This document shows positions 47,301 through 52,996 of a DNA stretch of 52,996 nucleotides, piece after piece. Source of the DNA: an uncultured Oscillospiraceae bacterium (GTDB lineage: Bacteria; Bacillota; Clostridia; Oscillospirales; Acutalibacteraceae); contig CABUAS010000002.1 in assembly GCA_902489595.1 (NCBI GenBank), positions 1 through 52,996 of the forward strand. Direction: 5' to 3'. The position numbers and the translations under genes are program-made. The notes below the pieces were generated by a model that saw only the letters and a list, made by a program, of their open reading frames with translations, did not search any database and was not told where the DNA came from. Numbering within the stretch: the first letter of the stretch is position 1; each line of letters starts with the position of its first letter.

Positions 47301-49104
47301 CATTCAGTCTGAAGCATCAGGCAGATATTCAAAACTTTGGTCTGCATATCAGAACCTTATTGAAAGACCTCAGATTCTTACTTTCAACTATATGGATGAA
47401 AACGGTCAGCCGACATCTTCAACAGTCGAAATTGCTTACAATGCTAATATCGCAACTGTAAGATCTGAAATTGACGCTATCACAGTTCCTAACTATTCAG
47501 CAAATGGTATGTCCTACACCTTCAAGGGTTGGGATCCGGCTGTTAATAATGCAACTGTTGTAACAAGCGATACTGTTTACACAGCAACTTACGATTCATT
47601 CGCAACAGCATACTGGGGCAACTATAATGCCGCAAAAGATACCTTGCTTAATGCACTTGCAAACGGCAAATATTCAGTTGACGGTCTGAACACTGCAAAG
47701 GCTCAGGTTGAGGCATTACAGTATTTCACATATACAGAAAACCAGAAGCTTATGGTAAGCGCTGCAAATCAGTCTGCAATCGACGCAGATACCGCAGCCA
47801 TCAACTCAATCGTTGCAAGCCTTTCTCAGATTGCTCTTGACTCCAGCACATACGACGCAATTCTCAAAACACTTGATACACTTAATGCCGATGCATATGA
47901 TGTGGCTGCAGTAAAAGCAGTTGTTGATTCAACTCCGGCAGGCACTCCTGTTGCTATTGCAGGCATTGAATATACAGGCTGGGATTTTGATAGCTTCGTT
48001 AAGGCTGTAATAGAAGCAATGAATTCAAATGCTTACGAATACACCGTAACTGTTATGGATGCAGATGAAAATGAATACTTCCTTCTTGCAGACGGCACTT
48101 ATACAGATGATCCTAATGCAGCAGCAACATTCCACTATGGTGATGTTGTAACAGCAGTTAATCCGCTTGATCCTGCACAGGAATGTTCATGGACTGTTTC
48201 AATTATTGCTCAGCTGACAGCAACAGAAACAACTGCTAAATATTTGCAGACATCAACAAGTTGCCAGTTTAATGTAAGAGGCAATACAACATTTATGACT
48301 TCAGCAAACAGCGATCCTGAATCATATCATACAGTTGTATTTGTTGATGGCAGAAACAATACATTAATCAGCTCAATGGTTGTTGCTGATAACGGAACTG
48401 CAAGAATGAGAGACGCTGTTCTTCCGTCAGTTCCTTTCTACGAGGTTAAGAACTTCACAAACAGAGCAACCGGCGAAACAGTTAAAAATACCGGAACAAT
48501 AAGAAATGTTAAGAGTGATATTTCCTTAACGGTAAATTATTCACCTACAGAAGAAGTAACAGGTTACACAATCATTTTGCTTGATGCAAACGGCAATGAA
48601 ATTTATAATGCACCACATAAATGGAATGATAAGGTAACACTTTCTGCTAACGGTGCTGCAGGTATGGTTGATACTGCAACAGGCAAACTTATTGCATACG
48701 GTTCTGATTACAGTTTCTATGCTTGCCAGAGCATTACACTTCAGGCTGTAAATTCAACAGACGTTAAGGCTGCTGCTTCAGTTGTTGACCCTGTTATTTC
48801 AAACAGCAAAATGTATATTACAGGCTCATTTGCTTTACCTGAAGGTGTAAAGGTTAAAGGCTATGGTATTGTAATGGATACTTATGGCAACCATCCTGAT
48901 TTAACACTTAAAGATGTTGATATGAACAATTATGTATTCAATTTGTCAGTATCTAAACTTACATGCGGAAATCAGTTTACTGTATACACCGGTTCTGATT
49001 CTGCTATCGGCAGACATATTACGTATAGATCATATGTAATTTATGAATTGAACGGAGCAGAAATGATTGAATATTCAGATGTTAAAGATTTAACTGTAGA
49101 ATAA
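44323..49104 (+). CDS. Large secreted repeat protein with FIVAR-like and InlB B-repeat-like domains
   Basis: 1593 residues. A Sec signal peptide (KSKRLIALVLSVLMIVTSLPLVAFA, cleavage after about residue 29) leads to a long extracellular region. Helical FIVAR-like units sit near 449-505 (WTPESWANFKAAYEVA) and 963-1017 (YTPESFAKFKEALDGA). A Listeria-Bacteroides B-repeat follows at about 1018-1098 (MSYTFKGWDPAVNNATVV, DTVYTATYDS), and less regular beta modules fill the C-terminal 300 residues. The 200-350 part is rich in Trp, Gly and Tyr (GNWNNLAWYYCCIG) and may be a lectin-like head. There is no LPxTG, SLH, dockerin or membrane anchor, so surface retention must be by other means. It is probably an adhesin or glycan-binding protein. 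A 45-residue peptide gene follows 19 bases later. Confidence 0.85.
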   Translation: MKTAKSKRLIALVLSVLMIVTSLPLVAFAKSGSSAAEKEPAVVEVETAMTRYETELEKGVFYTNMLPAYQAYVDCQEALDAYLYGSTRNDDGTYQNDFTGALSGKADALNTAIDNMKPFTDYTGTAHGTFPSDKDFVSAENYDESYDNILYSAPVTTEPVYYASNQPVSDPWRAIPLVGKLKASTADISFFMSNDTVMLYDGITNPKTGVMFGTWGNDKPGGNWNNLAWYYCCIGTGQGLSMVNDVWSGTDSAGSPWNLNYQWTIRQTSDSKTGACSGFKDTTTYENGVDGKVTANAIQFNREFNTLFYTITNPAFEYCMGISDRSDRKEYVGTTSNTEIRVLNYKMIMDALKSDTVKSYLSNVEKYKYGGLETIMQGIDGATTDPNSFFTSGNGWQNAQTHYQTAINNLKTTPTADSSEYQTVRDALRSADTTPTQIMNTYNIGIDKWTPESWANFKAAYEVAANAMSAPYTAGSYAAIDGTQIVNNLNAAFAALKSDVEFVDTTDLVNRIQEFRAWENIFTSDSYTFVAGYVDTAVTQVWGSEENFGVLAKGPEKTEDGAGEKLVSDQLTLVNDAITHLRISPDAKISTSHGKYSLNQALAIVVDNPSQYYNYSTFTDAVAVGNTYKPTLETTEFTDYAIQYNAYVEQVTKIVDAYYNLAFAFTDIPDGTVVQNSGFTKTKSLIASNNGKQSIQYGYTNSAVMIRTTHESKALPYGTFSITFGTNISASNNTDKKNNKNTNNGLDSITLNATAAPISDYFLQASKANGTLEDRKVPEEMSAEDRDTNYKGLLEYNGFSVSNLHYTGKSANCDPLYYITDNDGNKVATTDEQARTINLDPILGKTDGANNGNVVKGSVYAYSTNSGFAYTYIDGDLNVTVEPSPEVELTRSTQPSMKNYRTSDSYIGAVASFTDRYIVYRAGRCWYTTQSTGDLFDTSVSVVDISYLIDLVKMCDAIVPLESKYTPESFAKFKEALDGAKSYYDYTKQSAGNIQSEASGRYSKLWSAYQNLIERPQILTFNYMDENGQPTSSTVEIAYNANIATVRSEIDAITVPNYSANGMSYTFKGWDPAVNNATVVTSDTVYTATYDSFATAYWGNYNAAKDTLLNALANGKYSVDGLNTAKAQVEALQYFTYTENQKLMVSAANQSAIDADTAAINSIVASLSQIALDSSTYDAILKTLDTLNADAYDVAAVKAVVDSTPAGTPVAIAGIEYTGWDFDSFVKAVIEAMNSNAYEYTVTVMDADENEYFLLADGTYTDDPNAAATFHYGDVVTAVNPLDPAQECSWTVSIIAQLTATETTAKYLQTSTSCQFNVRGNTTFMTSANSDPESYHTVVFVDGRNNTLISSMVVADNGTARMRDAVLPSVPFYEVKNFTNRATGETVKNTGTIRNVKSDISLTVNYSPTEEVTGYTIILLDANGNEIYNAPHKWNDKVTLSANGAAGMVDTATGKLIAYGSDYSFYACQSITLQAVNSTDVKAAASVVDPVISNSKMYITGSFALPEGVKVKGYGIVMDTYGNHPDLTLKDVDMNNYVFNLSVSKLTCGNQFTVYTGSDSAIGRHITYRSYVIYELNGAEMIEYSDVKDLTVE

Positions 49105-49123
49105 GAAAGGAGAGCAGAATATT

Positions 49124-49261
49124 ATGAAATTAGCATATGAAGAACCCGTAATTGAGATTCGTAATTATTCAGTACCTCCTGTATTAACAGGTACATCTTA
49201 TGAGGTTACAACCGACCCCGACCTTGAAGGCGGCGACGAGTATCCTGACATTTTTGGATAA
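49124..49261 (+). CDS. 45-residue peptide encoded directly behind the large secreted protein
   Basis: A short frame, MKLAYEEPVIEIRNYSVPPV..., ending TDPDLEGGDEYPDIFG. AAAGGAG (49106-49112) stands in front and a strong terminator (49270-49303) follows, so it looks like a genuine second gene of the transcript. It has no signal peptide and no Cys; the C-terminal half is very acidic with Pro and Gly. The MKxxYExPxI opening is one I associate with small clostridial peptides that accompany surface proteins or peptide-modification systems. No modification enzyme is encoded nearby. A peptide precursor, a chaperone or assembly factor for the large protein, or a leader peptide are all possible. Confidence 0.6.
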   Translation: MKLAYEEPVIEIRNYSVPPVLTGTSYEVTTDPDLEGGDEYPDIFG

Positions 49262-49269
49262 ATAAAATC

Positions 49270-49303
49270 AAAAGCACTCATTCGTAAGAATGGGTGCTTT
49301 TTT
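49270..49303 (+). terminator. Terminator of the surface-protein unit
   Basis: AAAAGCACTCATTC / GAATGGGTGCTTTT, GTAA loop, followed by TTT. Confidence 0.85.
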
Positions 49304-49306
49304 ACG

Positions 49307-49339
49307 CAAAAAAGCGGTGTACCGATTGGCACACCGCTT
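49307..49339 (-). terminator. Terminator of the FAD oxidoreductase gene
   Basis: Minus strand: AAGCGGTGT / ACACCGCTT (9 bp) followed by TTTTTTGCG. Confidence 0.8.
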
Positions 49340-49352
49340 AATTGTTATTGAA

Positions 49353-50744
49353 TTATACTAATTTTCTGCCCATTAATACGCCGTGAACACTTGCCATCAT
49401 AAGTCCCCGCGTCCAGCCGCTTGAATCGCCGAGGCAGTGCAGTCCCTCAATATTTGTGTTGAAATCCGTATCCATTTTAACTCTGTTTGAATAAAATTTC
49501 AGTTCAGGGCTGTAAAGCAGCGTTTCGGGACTTGCGAAGCCCGGTACAACATGATCCATTGCGTGAATGAAATTGATAATGTTCGTCATTGCCCTGTAAG
49601 GCATTGCTGCAGTAATGTCGCCTGCAACTGCGTCAGGTAAAGTAGGCTTTAAATTGCTCTGCGAAAGTTCTTTCTGCCATGTGCGTTTGCCCTCAAGAAT
49701 ATCGCCGAAACGCTGAACAAGAATATGACCGTCTCCGAGCATATTTGTAAGTTCTCCGACTTTCTGCGCATAAGCAATCGGCTGATTAAAAGGAATAGAA
49801 AAGTTGTGCGAGCAAAGAATTGCAAGGTTTGTATTCTGACTTTTTAGCTCTTTATATGAATGACCGTTGACAACTGCAAGGTCATTATCATAATTTTCCT
49901 GTGCGACAAAACCGCCGGGATTCTGGCAGAAGGTGCGAACCTTATTTTTAAACGGCTTTGGGTAGCCCACAAGCTTTGATTCGTAAAGCACCTCGTTAAC
50001 TTTTTCAATAACCTCGTTGCGAACCTCAACACGAACGCCGATGTCAACCGTGCCCGGCTGATGTGCAATGCCGTGGTCTGCACAAAGTTTTTCAAGCCAG
50101 TCTGCACCTCGTCTGCCTGTTGCAACAACAGTGTGGTCGGCAAAAATTTCGTCTCTGCCGTTTTTCGTTTCGATGTTTACGCCGAGGCATTTTTCGCCGT
50201 CAAGAATAAGGTCGGTGCACTGGCAGTCGAACATAATTTCAACGCCGTGTTCGCCGAGCCATTTTTCAATCGAAAAATAAAGTTCCTGTGCTTTTTCTGT
50301 GCCGAGGTGGCGGATAGGGCAGTCAACAAGTTTAAGCCCTGCCTGAATGGCACGCTTTCTGATTTCTTTAACTTCTTCGGTGTTGCCAATGCCCTCAATG
50401 TGTGTGTCTGCACCGAATTCAAGATAAATTTTGTCTGTATAATTAATCGTTTCCTGCGCTAAATCTTCGCCGATAAGTTCGGGCAGATTGCCGCCGACTT
50501 CATATGAAAGCGAAAGCTTACCGTCTGAAAAAGCGCCTGCACCTGAAAATCCCGTTGTGATGTGGCAGTAAGGCTTGCAGTTCATACATTTGCCAGTTTT
50601 TTCTTTCGGGCATTTTCTGTTTTCAACAGATTTGCCTTTTTCAATAATAACAATACTTTTTTTACTGCCTTTTTTCAGCATTTCAAGTGCTGTGAAAATT
50701 CCCGCAGGCCCTGCGCCTACGATGGCAACATCAAATTTTTTCAT
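49353..50744 (-). CDS. NAD(P)/FAD-dependent oxidoreductase (COG2509 type)
   Basis: 463 residues from MKKFDVAIVGAGPAGIFTALEM, whose VGAGPAGIFTA motif binds FAD. CPKEKTGKCMNCKPYCHITTGFSGAGAFSDGKLSLS (about residues 46-82) holds a cysteine-rich segment typical of this uncharacterised dehydrogenase family. EGLHCLGDSSGWTRGLMMASVHG is the C-terminal FAD contact. The start at 50744 is chosen because CGGAGAAAG is correctly spaced; a TTG 21 bases upstream has no RBS. The substrate is unknown. It stands divergent from the GH28 gene. Confidence 0.85.
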   Translation of the reverse strand: MKKFDVAIVGAGPAGIFTALEMLKKGSKKSIVIIEKGKSVENRKCPKEKTGKCMNCKPYCHITTGFSGAGAFSDGKLSLSYEVGGNLPELIGEDLAQETINYTDKIYLEFGADTHIEGIGNTEEVKEIRKRAIQAGLKLVDCPIRHLGTEKAQELYFSIEKWLGEHGVEIMFDCQCTDLILDGEKCLGVNIETKNGRDEIFADHTVVATGRRGADWLEKLCADHGIAHQPGTVDIGVRVEVRNEVIEKVNEVLYESKLVGYPKPFKNKVRTFCQNPGGFVAQENYDNDLAVVNGHSYKELKSQNTNLAILCSHNFSIPFNQPIAYAQKVGELTNMLGDGHILVQRFGDILEGKRTWQKELSQSNLKPTLPDAVAGDITAAMPYRAMTNIINFIHAMDHVVPGFASPETLLYSPELKFYSNRVKMDTDFNTNIEGLHCLGDSSGWTRGLMMASVHGVLMGRKLV

Positions 50745-50886
50745 AGTCTTTCTCCGTTTTTTCAACTTAATTACATTAAAAAACTGTCAAATATTCCGTT
50801 GGACTGAGGAATGTTTGGCAGCTGCGAGAGACATTCATATAAAATTTTTCCCCTTGCATTTTTCATCATATCATATAATCACCCAC

Positions 50887-50915
50887 TTGTCAAACTCTGC
50901 CCCTTGTGATATATT
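50887..50915 (+). promoter_or_regulatory. Promoter of the GH28 gene
   Basis: TTGTCA (50887-50892), a 17-base spacer, TATATT (50910-50915), about 28 bases before the start. Confidence 0.6.
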
Positions 50916-50943
50916 AATAGCAGAAAATGTAAGGAGAAATTCT

Positions 50944-52320
50944 ATGAAGGAATATAATGTTTTACAGTACGGTGCAGTCGGCGACGGCGTTACGAATGAC
51001 TCTTTTTCCATTCAGCACGCTATTGATGACTGTGCAAAAAACGGCGGCGGAAGAGTTGTTCTGCAAAGCGGTCATACTTTTTACAGCGATTCAATCAGGC
51101 TGCGCAAAAATGTTGATTTGCATATTCAAAAAGGTGCGGTAATCAAGGCGACATCAAATATTGACGGCTATATCAGACCGAATAAGCTGATTAACGACCC
51201 TAAAACGGCGCTTATCGGCAATCCTGTTACAGGCAAACCGAGCTTTGTTTTCATTTATGCCTATGAGGCTGATTTTTGTACAATCAGCGGTGAGGGCATT
51301 ATTGACGCAAACGGTCACGCTTTTGTTCAGCGCAAGGACAGATACTATGTTACGGGTGATTTTTACCCTCGCCCGACTGTAATTTATGTCGAAAAAAGCA
51401 ATCACATAACCTTTAAGGATTTCACTGTCGTTGACGCTCCGTTTTGGACGCTTCACCCTGCCGGGTGTGACGATGTTTTGATAGACAGAATCAGAATTCT
51501 TAACGACCTTGATGTTGCGAACAGCGACGGCATTGACCCCGATCATTGCAGCAATGTGCGCATTCTCGGCTGCCATGTTACGTGCGCCGATGACTGTATC
51601 TGCCTTAAAACATCGAAGGGCAACAGCGAGTACGGACCGACCGAAAATGTTGTGATTGACGGCTGCACGCTTGTTTCAACATCTGCGGCAATCAAAATCG
51701 GAACCGAGGGTGTGGGCGATTTTCGCAACATTATTGTTTCAAACTGCACAATCAGCAAAAGCAACAGAGGGCTTTCCATTCAGATTCGTGACGGCGGAAA
51801 TGTTGAAAATGTTACGTATTCAAATATTATGATTGAAACACGCCGTTTTTGTCCCGACTGGTGGGGTACTGCCGAGCCGATTACGATTACAACCTTTAAC
51901 AGAGATGAAAATACAAAAAGCGGTCATATCAAAAACATTCGTTTTTTCAATGTTACCGCAAAGGGTGAAAACGGCGTTTTGATTCACGGAAATGCCGATA
52001 ATTATATTGAAGACGTTACTTTTGAAAACTGCCGTGTTGAACTGACAAAAACGAGCAAGTGGCAGTGCGGAATGTATGATTTGCGTCCGTGCCTTGACTG
52101 GGGTGTTGAAAAGTACGATAATTCGGCGTTTTTTATCCGCTTCGCAAAAGATGTTACAATTATGAAAACAAAAACCCTGTGGGGCAATATTTGTGATAAT
52201 TATAAGCATGCAGTTGATGCCGAAAATGTTGAAAATCTTGAGCTTGTGCGCTTTGACGGCAGGGCAGTTAATCCCACTGTTGATGATTTCAAGTTTAATA
52301 TTGTTAAGCAAGTGAGATAA
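50944..52320 (+). CDS. Glycoside hydrolase family 28 protein (polygalacturonase-like)
   Basis: 458 residues with a right-handed parallel beta-helix. It starts MKEYNVLQYGAVGDGVTNDS, the pectin-lyase-fold entry. The GH28 catalytic motifs are NSDGIDPD (193-200, Asp195) and CADDCICLKTS (214-224, Asp216 and Asp217). SAAIKIGTEGVGDF takes the place of the usual GHG histidine loop, and GLSIQIRDGG (277-286) carries the conserved Arg282. The changed His loop suggests a substrate other than plain polygalacturonate, such as an unsaturated or branched galacturonide. No signal peptide is present, so it should act on imported oligosaccharides. AAGGAG RBS. An upstream frame extension crosses the divergent gene and is not real. 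Confidence 0.88.
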   Translation: MKEYNVLQYGAVGDGVTNDSFSIQHAIDDCAKNGGGRVVLQSGHTFYSDSIRLRKNVDLHIQKGAVIKATSNIDGYIRPNKLINDPKTALIGNPVTGKPSFVFIYAYEADFCTISGEGIIDANGHAFVQRKDRYYVTGDFYPRPTVIYVEKSNHITFKDFTVVDAPFWTLHPAGCDDVLIDRIRILNDLDVANSDGIDPDHCSNVRILGCHVTCADDCICLKTSKGNSEYGPTENVVIDGCTLVSTSAAIKIGTEGVGDFRNIIVSNCTISKSNRGLSIQIRDGGNVENVTYSNIMIETRRFCPDWWGTAEPITITTFNRDENTKSGHIKNIRFFNVTAKGENGVLIHGNADNYIEDVTFENCRVELTKTSKWQCGMYDLRPCLDWGVEKYDNSAFFIRFAKDVTIMKTKTLWGNICDNYKHAVDAENVENLELVRFDGRAVNPTVDDFKFNIVKQVR

Positions 52321-52356
52321 ACCCGAACAAGCCTAAATTGGTGAAATGATTTCATT

Positions 52357-52872
52357 ATGAAATATTACTTATTTAAAAATCAAAAATTAAACTTTGGCAA
52401 TCGTATGGCATTGCTTGCGGTTATGCTGCTTCTGGTGTGTGTTGATATAGTTCTGTTGATTTTAGGCTTAAAGAACCCCGCTCTGTTTGTTTTCTTGGGA
52501 ATGGTTATTTTGTTTACTATCGGAATAATTACTGAATTTTTCAGAAAAAATGATCATGGGGTTTTTCTTGCAGAAAATCATCTGGAATTTGATGAACCAT
52601 ATTCTAATCATTTTAAAACTTTTAGCCGTATTCCGTATATTGATATATATGATTCTGTAATTCCTTATGATATGATTAAATGCGTTGAAACAACAACCGA
52701 AAACAGAAATTGCAGATGGATTGGCGGTAAAAGGAAGAAAGGTCAGGAATATATTATTCTTATTGTTTTGACAGACAGAAGGTTTGATGTTACTGTGGAA
52801 TATGGCTTTATTGTTGAAAATCAGAATGAATTTATTAATGATTTAAAACAAAGAATTGATTTGACTGAATAA
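52357..52872 (+). CDS. Hypothetical membrane protein
   Basis: 171 residues with two membrane segments (about 19-37 and 42-62) close to the N-terminus, then a ~105-residue cytoplasmic beta-rich domain with conserved-looking YIDIYDSVIPYDMIKCVETTTENRNCRW and YIILIVLTDRRFDVTVEYGF. This layout is like small PH-domain membrane proteins (bPH2 type), but the match is loose. GGTGAAATG may serve as the RBS. It is 36 bases after the GH28 gene and could be co-transcribed. Function unknown. Confidence 0.65.
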   Translation: MKYYLFKNQKLNFGNRMALLAVMLLLVCVDIVLLILGLKNPALFVFLGMVILFTIGIITEFFRKNDHGVFLAENHLEFDEPYSNHFKTFSRIPYIDIYDSVIPYDMIKCVETTTENRNCRWIGGKRKKGQEYIILIVLTDRRFDVTVEYGFIVENQNEFINDLKQRIDLTE

Positions 52873-52875
52873 ATT

Positions 52876-52962
52876 GTAGGGGAGGAAGATTCCCCCGTAG
52901 TACGGGGGAAATGTCACGCAGTGACAAAGGGGGACGGCTGTATACCAGTCTGTGCCCTCCCG
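52876..52962. repeat. GTAG palindrome split by a 63-bp insert
   Basis: GTAGGGGAGG (52876-52885) and TCTGTGCCCTCCCG (52949-52962) are the two halves of the element seen intact at 36198-36224. Between them lies a 63-base insert (52886-52948) with TTCCCCCGTAGTACGGGGGAA, TGTCACGCAGTGACA and AGGGGGA. It resembles the first half of the repeat upstream of obgE and the remnant at 21604. Confidence 0.7.
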
Positions 52963-52996
52963 TAATGAAATCCACCCGTAAACGGCATTCATAGGG

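Noticed and set aside
49124..49261. Calling the 45-residue peptide a RiPP precursor
   Set aside because: No radical SAM, cyclase, protease or exporter gene is nearby and there is no Cys or clear leader-core border; kept as an unknown peptide.
50575..50943. Long N-terminal extension of the GH28 frame
   Set aside because: It is antisense to the FAD oxidoreductase and precedes a clear promoter and AAGGAG site at the start at 50944.

Overview
The window looks like chromosomal DNA from a strictly anaerobic, low-GC Firmicute of class Clostridia, most likely a gut Oscillospirales/Ruminococcaceae-type bacterium. This is inferred from gene content only. The supporting genes are the Prp protease with a pre-L27 carrying the cleavable N-terminus, Mini-ribonuclease III, GlpP antitermination, BirA- and ArgR-type operators, the [FeFe]-hydrogenase maturases HydE/HydG/HydF, LuxS and a GH28 pectinase-like enzyme. 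Almost all genes are complete and ordinary. No phage, plasmid, insertion sequence, CRISPR array or rRNA operon is visible.

Layout. 0.1-2.4 kb: three uncharacterised genes including a sortase-fold membrane protein that has lost its catalytic residues. 2.7-7.3 kb: serine synthesis (serC-serA), a DRE-TIM aldolase of unknown substrate, and class I DAHP synthase. 7.4-10.2 kb: a TrpXYZ-type ABC transporter. 10.3-13.5 kb, minus strand: a PHP hydrolase, histidine kinase and response regulator operon. 13.6-17.1 kb: bioY behind a BirA-type site, a DUF1284 protein, an SDR oxidoreductase and a GPH/MFS symporter. 17.2-18.8 kb: an AT-rich island of four small unknown genes. 19.2-22.1 kb, minus strand: rpsO-pnp with a structured leader. 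22.2-25.2 kb: L21 leader, rplU-prp-rpmA, obgE, mrnC. 25.4-29.4 kb, minus strand: glpP and a GlpP-attenuated glycerol-3-phosphate oxidation operon. 29.4-30.2 kb: tRNA-Val with a duplicated 3' end, then a four-helix-bundle protein. 30.2-36.1 kb: a CapD-type sugar-nucleotide dehydratase, a serine hydrolase, a YcxB-like protein, luxS and an RluA-type pseudouridine synthase. 36.3-40.0 kb: hydE-hydG-hydF. 40.1-43.9 kb, minus strand: degV, argH and argG under an ArgR box. 44.1-49.3 kb: a 1593-residue secreted repeat protein plus a 45-residue peptide gene. 49.3-52.9 kb: an FAD oxidoreductase, a GH28 protein and a small membrane protein.

Metabolic themes fit together: serine, aromatic precursors and a probable tryptophan-type importer lie side by side, and the aldolase and transporter promoters share a similar operator-like motif. 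Biotin, arginine and glycerol-3-phosphate genes each carry a recognisable control site.

The most unusual content is in the intergenic DNA. More than twenty short palindromes share a GTAG foot but have many different stems. They occur singly or as inverted pairs, which is the architecture of REP/BIME elements mobilised by RAYT transposases. Two of them, with different stems, carry the same 62-bp cassette exactly at the hairpin tip. A third carries a different 63-bp insert at its tip. A second repeat family of about 110 bp lies just upstream of obgE and argH in the same orientation relative to the gene.
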